A DNA stretch of 64,000 nt from Adiantum capillus-veneris (GCA_014529385.2 CM043954.1:4899306-4963305), one strand, 5' to 3'. Shown: positions 14,126-25,190, numbered from the stretch's first letter. The notes: generated from the letters alone by a model not told the origin. Made by a program: numbers and translations.

Positions 14126-16350
14126 GCAGGTAGTTTACATGCAGATATACTCCACAGCAGAATGGGGTCGCAGAAAGAAAAAATAGGCAGATTGCAGAGG
14201 TTGCACGTGCATTGATGAATGAGAAGAACATGCCTCATCATTTCTGGGCTGAAGCTGTAAATACAGTTGTGTACATTATGAACAAGACACCTACAGCTGC
14301 GGTGCATGATGTAACACCTAAGGAAAAGTTTACAGGTACAAAGCCTGATTTGGCACACTTGAAAGTGTTTGGCTATATAGCTTACGTGCATGTACCAGAT
14401 GAGTTGCGTAGGAAATTGGATCCTAAAGCAGAGAAATGTATTCTTGTGGGATATTCCCTTGAACAAAAGGGATACAGGTGCTACAATCCTACTACACGAG
14501 AATTACGAGTGAGCAGAGATGTAGTCTTTGATGAGATGAGCAGTTGGTACAGTAATGCACATGGAACTATTGGGGCTGATGTAAAAGATGATGTGGTTGT
14601 ACAAAATGTGAGGCCACAGTCATAGGTTTTGAGTGGACCACAAGAGTCCTCTTCTCGTGGCTCGGTTGAGAAGCCATGGAATGGTAGACTACGTACGCAG
14701 GTTACTCCACCAGTAGGTACAGGGAATGTATCACGAAAAGGGAAGGAAAACGTTGATGAACCTCCCTTTATGGCTGATGCATCATTAGGTTTTCCACATA
14801 TAGACATGGATTCATATGGTTTTGAACAAAGTCTTGATGAGAAATTTGGAATTCCGGCTGTCAGGACACCTGGTGTAAGGAAAGTACAAGAAGATGCTAG
14901 AGGGCAAAGGAGTGACCCAGGACCACGCAAATCTAACAGAGTCAGAAATCCAATTCAAAAATTGACGTATGATGGGTATCTAGTGCATCACCAAGCCTAC
15001 ATGGCTAAGGTGATACAGGATGTGGAGCCTACATGTTTTGAGGATGCAGTTGGAAATGTGCATTGGGATGATGCAATGAATGAAGAGATGGCTGCATTGG
15101 AAGCAAACGACACATGGGAGTTGATGCCATTGCCAAGTGGCAAGAAAGCTATTGGTTGTAAATGGGTGTATAAAACCAAGCATAAGGCTGATGGTAACAT
15201 TGAGCGTCACAAGGCAAGACTGGTCGCAAAGGGTTATGCACGGATGTATGGCATAGACTATGAGGAGACCTTTGCTCCAGTGGCAAAGATGACGACTGTG
15301 AGAGCTATCATAGCAGTGGCTGCATCTAGAGGATGGATTATGCATCAAATGGATGTAAAGAATGCCTTCTTGAATGGTGAGTTGCAAGAGGAAGTGTATA
15401 TGGATCAGCCACCTGGTTATGTCGATCTAGGTTACCCAGATTATGTATGCAAGCTTCTCAAAGCTTTGTATGGTTTGAAGCAGGGTTCTAGAGCATGGTA
15501 TGACAGAATTTCCAAGTATCTTGTCAGTATTGGTTTTAGAAGAGCTCATGTTGATCATTCACTCTATGTACGTGAGAGTGATATGGGGATTGTGGTCATT
15601 ACCATATATGTAGATGACCTTATTATTGTGGGTGACAATGCTATGGAGATTGACCATGTGAAGGGTCTTCTCAAATAGGAGTTTGAAATGAAAGATTTGG
15701 GCGAGTTGTGCTACTTTCTTGGCATTGAGGTAATCAGGACTCCAGAGGGTGTATGGTTGTCACAGAGACAGTATGCTTTGGACATGTTGTCAAAGTATGG
15801 TATGGCTGATTGTAAGCCAATTTCTATTCCCTTGGATGTGAATGCAAAGCTGAGTGTAGAGAATGGTGATGTTGTTGAGGATGTCAAGATGTACAGGAAC
15901 ATTGTGGGTAGTCTAATCTACTTAACTATCACGAGGCCAGACTTGAGCTACACAGTAGGCTTGGAGAGTCAGTTCATGCAGCTTCCAAGGAAGCCACATT
16001 TGGATGGAGTACGACGCACACTTCGGTATATGTAAGGGACTCTTGACTACACATTGTTCTATGCAGCAGATGCGCCATTAGCATTGTATGGGTATACAGA
16101 TGCAGACTGGGCAGGTAGCATTGTTGATAGGAGATCTACAAGTGGCTTCATGTTCTCTTTTGGGAGTGTTGTTGTTACTTGGAGCAACAAAAAGTAGCCC
16201 ACGGTTGCTTTATCAAGCACAAAGGCCGAGTATAGAGGTGCAGCAGTTGCAGCGTGCGAGGTAGCTTGGCTACGCACACTACTTGAGGACCTGGGAGTGC
16301 AGGTGGACCAGCAGATTGTCGTCCATTGTGACAACCTCAGCAGCATGCAT
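14126..16350 (+). pseudogene. copia pol, 3' part: integrase end, reverse transcriptase, RNase H
   Basis: It starts in the integrase segment YTPQQNGVAERKNRQ, which supplies the last catalytic glutamate. The reverse transcriptase spans about 15110-15720, from CKWVYKTKHKADG to the catalytic YVDD (15607-15618). RNase H lies at about 16050-16350, with YTDADWAGS and LSSTKAEYRGA. In-frame stops are at 14131 (TAG), 14623 (TAG), 15676 (TAG), 16033 (TAA) and 16196 (TAG); most sit where relatives carry glutamine, suggesting C-to-T decay of CAG or CAA. The coding part ends mid-domain at 16350. Confidence 0.92.
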
Positions 16351-16503
16351 TGTTCATGCCTATCTAACTAGGTGTTATGCTTTTTGTTGCTCTCTGCGCA
16401 CCCAAGCACTCTTGCTATGCTCATTATGAATCTATTCTAATCAAATTCTCACTATGTTTATGCTATTTTCCGCTACACACAAGTTACTAGGCCATTAAAT
16501 GTT
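16351..16503 (+). mobile_element. Chromovirus LTR fragment
   Basis: The sequence from TGTTCATGC to the LTR end TGTTACA is almost the reverse complement of the first about 155 bp of the LTR at 40351, so this is the 3' part of an LTR of the same family in plus orientation. Its junction with the copia RNase H at 16350 marks the truncation of that element. Confidence 0.85.
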
Positions 16504-17335
16504 ACACACTCAGTGGTGATCGAGTGCAGTTCTGCAAGAAACTGCGGAAGCATGCGAGGCTGTTTTTTCTTCTCTACAAGGTTTTGAGCTTGTCTTGGTG
16601 TGGTTCAGCTTTGATCTCAGTGCCTGTCTACGTTTTCCCTACCCTATGCTCGTCAGAGGGATGTGCTTTCGTGCACCTATCTTCGGCGCCCACAGGTGTT
16701 GCATGTTATCTTAGGTGTTTTGTTTTTGTGCTTTCCCTAGGGTAGTTCCCACTCGGGTGTGGCTTGGTTTGCCTCTCCCCCCCCCCCCCCGTCCGCCATT
16801 GGTGGCTACATGGTGGATTCTAGATTCAATGCCGTGATGTTGCCGATGGAGGAATACATACAAAAGTTCTCAGAGTTTCTTGCGACAAAAAAACTGCCGG
16901 TGTAAGATGACATCATGCCAATGGACGAAGGGGCCGTGCTTACATCGAGTGCATCAAACACTCACAGTATGAGGGAAGGAACATTGATGAAGCGTCCATC
17001 CCTGGGGAGTGTTGATGAGTGCTCGGGTGAATTGACTGTCCCAAAAGAAGATGATGCGATCGACCGTTACTCAAAAGGGGGCAATTTCCAAGTCAAGACG
17101 CTCAAGACTGGGGAGCCCCAAGGAACCATATGTACAAACCCCACCAAGTTGGCTTCCAGCTCTAGTTCACTCAAATCAATCATCTCTTTTGTGAGTATAT
17201 TGAAGGTTGTTCCCCTTCAGTTGGAAACAAAGGTGTTTTGATTGAGAGATCTAGAGATGAAGGCCAGGAGAAACTGAAGAAGGACAAGGCCCGGCTCGAA
17301 CAAGAACTTAAAGAAGTCAACAGAAAGTAGTCATC
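16504..17335 (+). other. Unclassified open frames, possible captured gene pieces
   Basis: I do not recognise this region. After a T-rich stretch and a C-run (about 16779-16792), ATG 16810 opens a 31-codon frame (MVDSRFNAVMLPMEEYIQKF...). ATG 16915 opens a 108-codon serine/threonine-rich frame. A lysine/glutamate-rich, coiled-coil-like stretch (EKLKKDKARLEQELKEVNRK, about 17266-17325) ends at TAG near 17328. The base composition is less AT-rich than its neighbours. These could be exons of a captured or decayed host gene; no domain supports a function. Confidence 0.3.
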
Positions 17336-17339
17336 TTGA

Positions 17340-19365
17340 AAACCGAAGAAAAGATCTCATCAAAGTCAAAACCCCGCTATTGTTTAAATCCTTTAGCAAC
17401 AAGTCGTACCTTGTACTTAGGTTGAGGTGTAACTTTTCGCTTATACAACCATTTGCATGGTAATTCCTTTTTACCTTTAGGCAACTGAACCAACTTCCAA
17501 GTTTGATTCTTATGCAACGAGTCCAATTTTTATTGCATAGCTTTGGCTTTCTTATAGTAGGAGGTCTCTCCACAATTTGTCAATGTAATGTAGTCCAATG
17601 AGGGAGTAAATATATCAGGGTGCCTTGAAACTCTTGTGGATCTTCAAATAACTGGTTGAGCTAGCTGTCCCTCAACAATATCTTGTGCTACAGGAGGATT
17701 TTGGCCTTATTGTCGAGCATTAGATAATTTAGGCCTATTGTAAACCATCTTATTGGAAGATAACTCTCCTGACCTCCACTGTATGCACAGGCTTCTTATG
17801 CATCTTCTCTTCATTGAAGTATACATCATTGCTGCGAACAAGCTTTTTAGCTTCAGGATCCCATAATCGAAATCCTATCTTAACAGGTTACCATAGCCAA
17901 TAAATATGCATTTCTTCGACTTAGGAGACAACTTGCTTCGGAACTCCTTTGGAACATGGCAATATGATTCACATCCAAAGGCTCTCATATGATTGTAAGA
18001 AGGTGGCTTCTCAGAAAAAAGCTCTTCATGATCTTCTGATCTAAAGCCTTGTTGGGAGATCTATTAATAAGATGGGCAGCAATTTCTAAGGCTTTCGCCC
18101 AAAATCCATTAGGCAACTCTACATTAGACAACATGCTACACAACTTCTCTTGTATGGTACGGTTCATCCTCTCAGAAACACCATTTTGTGGAGGGTTATT
18201 TGGAGCAGTCAACTTTCTTTTGATGCTTTTGGATTCAAAAAAATTATGAAAGCCTTTAGTGACATACTCACCACCATTGTCTGACCTTAAGCATTTGACT
18301 TTCTTGCCAGACTGATTTTCCACTAATGCCACAAAATTCAAAAATTTAGAAAGGACTTCGTCCTTCTTCCTGAGAAGATACACCAATACTTTCCTTGAGA
18401 AGTCATTGATGAATGTAATAAAGTACAATGAACCTCCCACGGATACGATACGCATAGGTCCAGACACATCACTATGCACTAACTCTAACGGCTCACTTTT
18501 TCGAGTGCTTCCCCTTTTGTGTGGTGATTGTCTTTGTTTACCATAAAGACGATGCTCACTAACTAAAAATTCTAAGAAATTGAATCTTCCTAGGAACATA
18601 ACCGAAACGAGACAAGATTTTTATTCCCTTTTGAGACATATGTTCTAACCGGCAATGCCACAAAGAAACACTTGGCTGCTCGGTTACATAAATTACATGG
18701 TTTTTAACATTGGATACAATATGGAGCATGTACAAAGTTCCAGACTTTGAACCATGTGCTACCACTAAAGAACCTTTGGTGATCTTCCACGCACTATCAC
18801 CAAATGTGCAGTAATATCCTGCGTCATCCAATTGTCCTGTATTAATAAGCTTTTGGTAAGCTTCGGCACATGTCTCGCATTTTTTAGCATGAATGAAGAA
18901 CCAATCTGAAATTTTAGCTGCACATCGTCGACACCAGAAATGTCACAAGAAAAATCATTGCCAAGACAAAGACGACCTTTACGGGCTGCATCATAGGTGC
19001 TGAACCACTCCCTATGAGGAGTCATATGAAAAGATGCACATGAGTCAAGAACCCGATCTTGTAAGGCATAGTCATCAATGGCAACCAAAAATGCCGAATC
19101 CATCGGAGATGTGAGATAAATATCTCCATCAGAATCTTCAACAAAAAACATTGTTGATCTCTTCAATCAGTATACTGCTTTCTTCAGTCTTGCCTTCTTC
19201 CCGGTTCTTGACTTTACCTTTCTCATGTTTCCACTTTCGACAGTCTTTCTTCATGTGGCCCCTTTTGAAACAATGATAGCACTCAATGTCTTTTCGGCCA
19301 TGTGATTTGCTACGAGACTTTCCTCTTTGATTCTGCTTGCCCTTTTCCTGTGTGATCGACCATGA
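17340..19365 (-). pseudogene. Second Ty1/copia relic (zinc knuckle to start of RT)
   Basis: Reading leftwards: a CCHC knuckle CYHCFKRGHMKKDC (about 19290-19250); protease with VLDSCASFHMT (about 19050-19015), where the usual DSG is DSC; GAG-pre-integrase (LWHCRLEHMSQKGIKIL); integrase with HSDVSGPM, LRSDNGGEY and PPQNGVSERMNRT; then the linker (RAFGCESYCHVPKEF) and the first part of reverse transcriptase (WKLVQLPKGKKELPCKWLY) near 17500-17430. It is truncated at both ends and broken by several frame changes. The residues differ from the plus-strand copia element, so it is a different lineage. Confidence 0.88.
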
Positions 19366-19375
19366 ACAACCTCTC

Positions 19376-19378
<3 letters not shown>

Positions 19379-19466
<88 letters not shown>

Positions 19467-20789
19467 ACCCTAGCGCTCTCGCCTCTCGTTCCCTCTGCAG
19501 GCGTCCCCTAGTCTCCCCCTGAGCGAGGGGCTGCCCTTTGGGGGCGTTAACAACCCAGCCATGCCCCAGCTACACTGGCCGCCCTGGCCTCGCCTGCACT
19601 GACAAGCTCGAGCTCGCCCTGGCCTCGCAGGTCGACAGTTTCATAGCCCCATCGGAGTTCTCTGCATGAGTCCCGACAGTTTCACAGCCCCGGCGGAGTT
19701 CTCTGCACGAGTCCCGGCTGCACGAAGGCCTTGCCTGCACGAGGGTCTTTGCTGTACGAGCTGCCTCTGCACGAAGGTCTTGACTTCAAGAAACCATTTT
19801 GGCTGCCCGAGCCACTGGCTTTTGTTTTGAGAGCACTAAGCATATCCCAACAAACTCTCTACCAAGGGTTTGTTCCCACGGCAGCTGAACCTCTCCGAAA
19901 ATGAACACCCCTAAGCCCGCCGCGAAGAGCCGGCCAAGCTTAGCAATAGTCATTGCAGCCCCGAGCAAGCTCACACAGATTGCACAACTCCAAGCAGCCC
20001 TCGACCAGGTAATGGAGGAGAACCGCGACCTCAAAGCGCATTGGCAAGCTTGAGGCACGCTTCGACTCCATGGTCGAGCTTGCCACTGACAAAGCAAAAG
20101 AATTCGAATCAAAGGTTGCTCAAGCCCAATCGATCACCTTTGCCAAAGTTCAAACCTGCGTGACAGCAGAGCGTCGCGAACAAAAACTTCAAGAAGAAAA
20201 TGCCCTCAAGGTTCTCATTGGTGGGCTCCCCTCGCCATGGTGTACCATCGAGGACACCCTCGAGGAAGCGATCACCAAGCTCAACGACATCCTTCAACCA
20301 ATTAACATCAAGCCTGAAAAGGTTTCTTGGATCAACAATACACACAGGCAAGTACCACCCGAACACTGTCTTCTTACTTTCAAAGATAGAGAGGATAAGA
20401 TGCAATTACTACGACAAGCCCGACTACTCAAAGAGACAAAGATTTGGATCAACGAGGAGCTGACCACAACTCAATTGAAGATAAAAAAGAGCGAGCTCAA
20501 ACGGATGCACGAAACCCGCAAGCAAGATAAATAGGGCAATCTATCGAGGTGGTAAAGCCATCATTCAAGAATTTCGAGCCCCCAAAAAGGCTCTGTCCAA
20601 CCCTCCCTAGATCTTGTTTCCTTTTCTTTTTTTCCCCTTATCCCAATGATTGGACCCTCAGTCCTTAACTGATATCCGATGGCTTCACTCATAAGCAACA
20701 AGTCGATGTAATACCTTTTGTGATGGTCCCATGGGTCATATATGACCTACGTGGACGATAAATCAGTCAATCTATCTATCTATCTCTAT
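19379..20789 (+). mobile_element. ORF1-only LINE derivative (HAL1-like)
   Basis: It starts with (CT)n (19379-19462), then a GC-rich 5' region, then one ORF1-like reading region, and ends with the conserved LINE 3' end GGTCCCATGGGTCATATATG plus a TATC/TC tail. It is flanked by an imperfect 12-13-bp duplication (ACAACCTCTCTAC at 19366-19378; ACAACACTCTAC at 20790-20801), as expected of target-primed reverse transcription. No ORF2 lies between ORF1 and the 3' end. The same 3' end terminates the ORF2-bearing LINEs at 57.6 and 59.1 kb. Confidence 0.7.
19901..20610 (+). pseudogene. LINE ORF1-like RNA-binding protein
   Basis: ATG 19901 opens a short frame (MNTPKPAAKSRPSLAI...) that shifts near 20037 into the main frame 20070-20534. 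The N-terminal half is rich in glutamate, lysine and alanine with heptad-like spacing (coiled coil). The middle (IGGLPSPW ... TIEDTLEEAI ... CLLTFKDREDKMQLL) resembles the RRM-like domain, and LKETKIWINEELTTTQL resembles the C-terminal domain of L1-type ORF1 proteins. The last about 25 codons (YRGGKAIIQEFRAP) lie in a third frame to about 20610. ORF1 proteins bind LINE RNA as trimers in cis. Two frameshifts make it inactive. Confidence 0.65.
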
Positions 20790-21276
20790 ACAACACTCTA
20801 CATGTGCGCGTTTTCTCATGCTGCTCAAGGACCAATCACTCCAACCGCATCTTAGACCGGCACCACTGCATGTGTGAAGTGTATCTCTCTCTAACAATAT
20901 GTACAATGAGGTCGAGAGCTACACACGATGCTTGCATCTAAAGGTAAGTGGCATTATGATTGCTAGGATAATGTTTTGAAGCACGACGATCCAGAGGGGC
21001 CAAGTGGCGGCTAGGGACTTGAGGAGGTCAGGACGGCGGGTCTGGTGGCGGCCACGGCGCTGCTAGTGGCGGGGCCAACGACAACCTCTAATTGTGTTGT
21101 CCTCTTGCTTCAGGCCATGCTGCCAAAGGGACCCACCGCACGTCGTTAGTGAGTGTCGCTACTGCTGTTGTAGCACACAGCGTTTTGATGACGATAGAGA
21201 GCTTCAAAAAAGAGGAACCTAGGCGGACGGCTCAGGAGCATGCAAGGGTGGAAGGCAAAAAATAGAGCGGTACTGG

Positions 21277-21280
<4 letters not shown>
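20790..21280. other. Unassigned, locally GC-rich DNA
   Basis: No gene is supported. The stretch at 20995-21075 is GC-rich (GGCGGC-type) but has no long open frame. Confidence 0.3.

Positions 21281-21314
<34 letters not shown>
21281..21314 (+). repeat. (GA)n microsatellite
   Basis: About 17 GA units, at the 3' side of a minus-strand LINE reverse-transcriptase fragment. Confidence 0.95.
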
Positions 21315-21317
<3 letters not shown>

Positions 21318-21319
21318 TT

Positions 21320-21640
21320 GCCTGACTTGAATAGCCCTTCATCTTGCGAACAAGTTTCTGTCCCATGCATGAGCAGAGGGGTAATCCCAGAGGGGCAATG
21401 GCTTTGGCAAGATTTTGTAGCCTGTGGTTAACATAGTGTAAGGTAGCCAATTACTCAGAATGTCTTTGTCCCCTCTTTTGTGGAGAAGTTTCATGATGCC
21501 AGTGTTTAGAGAAGATATAGAGAGAGCTTGGAATTTTACTGACTCTTCCAAGACTAGATTGGCACCATACAATAGATTTATAGATTGGAATTTTACTTTC
21601 AAGAGGGCTTGGATTTGACGTTCATACAACTACAAGAATG
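21320..21640 (-). pseudogene. LINE reverse-transcriptase fragment
   Basis: The minus-strand frame 21629-21339 contains GIMKLLHKRGDK followed by NWLPYTMLTTGYKILPKPL. This matches the LINE RT motif in which an IxLIPKKGD step is followed by NYRPITLLNTDYKIxxKxLA. Only this about 100-residue piece is present, with no catalytic YxDD. It is flanked on both sides by (GA)n tracts. Confidence 0.75.
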
Positions 21641-21654
21641 GAAGCAGCAGAGAA

Positions 21655-21658
21655 TATC

Positions 21659-21712
<54 letters not shown>

Positions 21713-21853
21713 AGAAGAGGAGAATTCTAACGTCGTAGGAAACCATCCCAAGAGACCTTAAAGATCTAGCCGACGAGGAGAGTTGAACTCAAGACCTGTT
21801 ATTCGGGAGAGAGAGAGACACTGAATTAACTCTCTCTCTCTCTCTCTCTCTCC

Positions 21854-21892
<39 letters not shown>
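21655..21892 (-). mobile_element. tRNA-derived SINE copy with (GA)n and poly(dG)
   Basis: Read on the minus strand, the segment contains a perfect box B (GTTCAACTC, within 21781-21795), then GATCTTTAAGGTCTC and TTTCCTACGACGTTAGAATT, and ends in a CTTCTT...(CT)n tail (21662-21708 on the plus strand). Clear relatives lie inside the CACTA copies at 28.05 and 62.55 kb. To the right are (CT)n (21832-21851) and CCCC followed by an uninterrupted G37 (21856-21892). Confidence 0.6.
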
Positions 21893-21894
<2 letters not shown>

Positions 21895-22515
21895 TAACAA
21901 TTTAAAGAACATTTGCACTCGTAACATTTTAGAAATAAAGCCAAGAACAGGAAAGTAACATGTGTCGGCAAAAGACACATTCCTTATATATTTTCTCTGC
22001 AGTTTTTAAGGACAAAACACAAATTCATGATCAAAACTTGTCAACAATCAGATGACTAAAAGTGATGACAAGAAGAATCATCTCAACTTTGAACATTTTT
22101 GCCACTATTAACGTAGTGTAGTTCTATACAGATGACTATTGTTTATAATGTACTTTTGAGGCAAGAGTTAGCTGCCCAATACTATACAAAATTGTACATG
22201 GTTAAATGGTCCACTACAGAAGGTGTGGTAAAAGTAAAATACTCATACACCCAACATATTTGCAAGGCAAAGTAGGTCAATGGTCTTTCCCTACTGAAGG
22301 TAGAAGCAAATGATGGGAGTATGGGAGGCATTAAGACTCTGAGCCTCCCTTTCAACCGCGCACAACCACCCTTGAAGTAGGTTAGAGACGATGGATGGCA
22401 AGTGAGCTCACATTCAAGGCTTCAAAATCCATCAAAACCTATACCAATGCCACATGCAGTTTCAGCTGCAAGATTATGCATCGACAATTCATTCAGAAGA
22501 TATAACCGCATTGCA
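21893..22515. other. 3' flank of the PPR gene
   Basis: An AT-rich region downstream of the minus-strand PPR gene, so it should contain its 3' UTR and terminator. No polyadenylation signal could be chosen with confidence, and no repeat was recognised. Confidence 0.35.
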
Positions 22516-24531
22516 TTATACTTTTGCAAAAACCTGTCTGCACACATTGTTCTGCTTTTTCTCATTTGCATTCTCCAATCTGATAGGTCCAATTATTTCT
22601 GTCTCCCTTTGCATGCCAGATGCTGTATATATACTAGCCATATATGCATAAGCCTCATAAAACTTTTCATCTATTTTCACTACATACTCAAAAGCCAAAC
22701 TTGCCATGGTCTCGTTTCCCCATTTTTCACAAGCACCCAACATAGCAAACCATACACAAAAATCATTGGAAGCAGGCATCCCCTTAATTACTCCCATTGC
22801 CTTCTCGAAGTAACCTGCATGGCCAAAAAGATCGACCATGCAGATGTAATGCTGCGGAATGGGACAGATGCCATGCGTTGTGCGCATTGAACTGAAATAC
22901 ATCCAACCTTCATTCACTAAGCCTAAATGACTACAAGCCTTAAGCACAATAACGTACGTGATTGGATTTGGTTCTACACCATCTTTTAACATTTCGTTGA
23001 ACAATTCAAACACAGAGCTATGTCCTCCAGCTCGAGCATACCCTGCCATCAGAGCCGTCCAAGCAACTACATCCCTGCTAGGAAGCTTGTCAAACACTGC
23101 TTGTGCCTTTCCAAGGACACCGCATTTCACATACATGTCCACCAATGCAGTCCATACACTTCCATGCTCACTAATTTTTCCAGACAACCCCGCTGAAATA
23201 AATTCTGCATGAATAACCTCACCCTGCTCAGCGGCTCCGAGTGTGCTGCAAGCTTTCAAGATACAAGGAAAGGTTACACTATCAGGCGAAAGACCCCTAC
23301 GCTTCATTTTATCAAGACAACTGAGTGCTTCCTCACCATATCCATGCTGGCAGTACCCTGAGATCAATGTGGTCCAAGAAATGACATCATTGACACCAAA
23401 TTCGTCAAAGAGCTCTTGTGCTTTGGCAAGTCTGCCGCATTTGATATACATGTCAACTAATGCAGTGCGAAGAACATCATCTTCCTCAAGCAATCCCAGT
23501 CTTGAGATCTCATCGTGCACTTTCTTGCCCTTGTCAACATCTGCCACATTGCCACAGGCCTGCAAGATGCAAGCAAAGGTCTTTGCATCAGGAGCCAGGC
23601 CATCCCGTTGCATCTGCTCAAAGCGAGTCAGAGCTTCCTTACTATGCCCATATTGACAATATCCTGTCAACAAGGCATTCCAAGAAATTACATTCCTTTT
23701 AGGAAGCTTCTCAAATACTTCCTGTGACTTTGAAAGTGCACCACATTTCGCATACATATCAACAATTGCATTGCCAAGCATACTGTCCTTCTCTGATAGC
23801 CCCCGTCTCAAGATGTCAGCATGTATATCAATGCCCTTCTTAGTTGATCCTATGTTTCCACAAGCCTTTAAAGCTGCAAGGAAGCTCACTATGGTAGGAA
23901 AAAGGCCTTTTTCCTGCATCTCCTTGAAGGTATCGAATGCTCTCTCGCCATGTCCATGCTGGGCATAGCCTCCTATAAGAGCATTCCAGGTGATTACATT
24001 TCGCCTTGGAAGTTCATCAAAAACTTCTTGTGCCTTTTTAAGAACACCACATTTGGCGTACATATCTACCAATGCATTGCCAAGGGCATTTTCTTTACCT
24101 AGCAAACCCTGTCTCATAATCTCAGCATGTATATCAATCCCTAGTTGAACAGCTTTAAGGTTGCTACAAGCTTTTAAAACAGAAAGAAAGGTCACAGCAT
24201 TAGGAGCAAGACCATCTTGTTTCATTTTTTCAGCACAGAGCAACACATTTCTACCATGCCCATGTTGGGCATATCCTGTGATGAGTGTGTTCCATGCGAC
24301 AACATTTCGAGCATGGAGCTCGTCAAATACTTCTTGTCCCTTTGCAAGAGCACCACACTTTGAATACAAATTGATAATGGCACTGCCTAAGAATATGTTT
24401 GTCTGAATCAAGCCTCTCTTGATACAATCAGCATGTACAATGCACCCTTTGAGCAAATCCTTTTGCTTGGTGCAATCTTTGAGCAAAGAGACCAGTGTCA
24501 GTTTTCGATAGAATGTAGGAGTCGCTGTCAT
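22516..24531 (-). CDS. PLS-class pentatricopeptide-repeat protein, E type without DYW
   Basis: A 671-residue intronless protein. PPR proteins bind organellar RNA base by base; PLS-class members mostly specify C-to-U editing sites. Five units of about 102 residues (one P, L and S motif each) are visible, anchored by NVVAW (about 76), NVITW (178), NVISW (280), DVISW (382) and DVVAW (487), each followed by a GY(A/C)Q-type step, and by repeated LGNALVDMYAKCG-like motifs. From about residue 570 an E1/E2-like region follows (HYICMVDLFGHAGYFEKAM, then CVWFAMLGACEKWGN). There is no DYW deaminase, so an editing role would need a partner in trans. ATG 24531 is the first in-frame Met after TAG at 24613-24615. 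No targeting peptide is obvious by eye. No internal stop or frameshift, unlike everything around it. The target RNA cannot be predicted by eye. Confidence 0.93.
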   Translation of the reverse strand: MTATPTFYRKLTLVSLLKDCTKQKDLLKGCIVHADCIKRGLIQTNIFLGSAIINLYSKCGALAKGQEVFDELHARNVVAWNTLITGYAQHGHGRNVLLCAEKMKQDGLAPNAVTFLSVLKACSNLKAVQLGIDIHAEIMRQGLLGKENALGNALVDMYAKCGVLKKAQEVFDELPRRNVITWNALIGGYAQHGHGERAFDTFKEMQEKGLFPTIVSFLAALKACGNIGSTKKGIDIHADILRRGLSEKDSMLGNAIVDMYAKCGALSKSQEVFEKLPKRNVISWNALLTGYCQYGHSKEALTRFEQMQRDGLAPDAKTFACILQACGNVADVDKGKKVHDEISRLGLLEEDDVLRTALVDMYIKCGRLAKAQELFDEFGVNDVISWTTLISGYCQHGYGEEALSCLDKMKRRGLSPDSVTFPCILKACSTLGAAEQGEVIHAEFISAGLSGKISEHGSVWTALVDMYVKCGVLGKAQAVFDKLPSRDVVAWTALMAGYARAGGHSSVFELFNEMLKDGVEPNPITYVIVLKACSHLGLVNEGWMYFSSMRTTHGICPIPQHYICMVDLFGHAGYFEKAMGVIKGMPASNDFCVWFAMLGACEKWGNETMASLAFEYVVKIDEKFYEAYAYMASIYTASGMQRETEIIGPIRLENANEKKQNNVCRQVFAKV

Positions 24532-25190
24532 TATCAGGAAAACCCACCTTTCCGAATCTTTATGCGGTCTGTGATTAATTCTGTGAGTGAAACTCTTTTC
24601 TTCAACAACTGGCTACATGTTGGACCATGAATTATGTATGCAGAGGTGCTTGTCTCACATTGAGTGGCGGATGAGGTGTGAGGCAAATGCTGAGGTTGTA
24701 TTCCATGGTTCTCGCTGTAGCGGGGAAAACTGAGAAAAGATTCCATGAGGGTCAGATGCATCGACCTCCACGCTGCCACTTCTATGGTGGTGAGGACTCG
24801 TCCATGAGGGCAACAAGACGAGGGTGTTCTCCCATCAGCTGTCACAGGAGAAAGCATGAACATATGCGTCGCATGGAATACGTCCCATCATCCTAGGAAT
24901 GCTTGTTCTTTCTGCGCTTGAGGAGAAGCTCATCGTCCTCCAGAAATAAGCAGCTCATCGTACAGAACGTCTCGACTCTCAAGTTAAAAATTCGTTAGGG
25001 TAAAACCTCCAACTTAAGGCCACCTAAGGGGCATTGCAAATTGTTGCCAGCATACTTTTCAGGTTGGATGGGTGCAATTGGAAGAGCTCATCAATGCCTA
25101 CCTACAGTAAAAATTTCACCCACAAACGGTGCTTCAACGACGACGCGCAATAACGTCGAAGATTTTATGTGTACAAAAATGGACGTGAGT
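24532..25190. other. 5' flank of the PPR gene
   Basis: This should hold the PPR promoter and 5' UTR on the minus strand. An unrelated open frame (24534-24863, minus) is out of frame with the PPR start and has no recognisable domain. No clear TATA box could be assigned. Confidence 0.35.

Noticed and set aside
17191-17220. Possible intron (GTGAGT ... CCCCTTCAG)
   Set aside because: Only 30 bp, too short for plant splicing. It could be the remains of a deleted intron, but this cannot be shown.
22402-24406. Open frames on the plus strand opposite the PPR gene
   Set aside because: They are antisense shadows; the minus-strand frame has repeating PPR motifs throughout and the plus-strand ones match nothing.
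24534-24863. 109-codon minus-strand frame just upstream of the PPR start
   Set aside because: It is in a different frame from the PPR ATG, ends before it, and shows no PPR motif or targeting-like start, so I do not treat it as an N-terminal extension.
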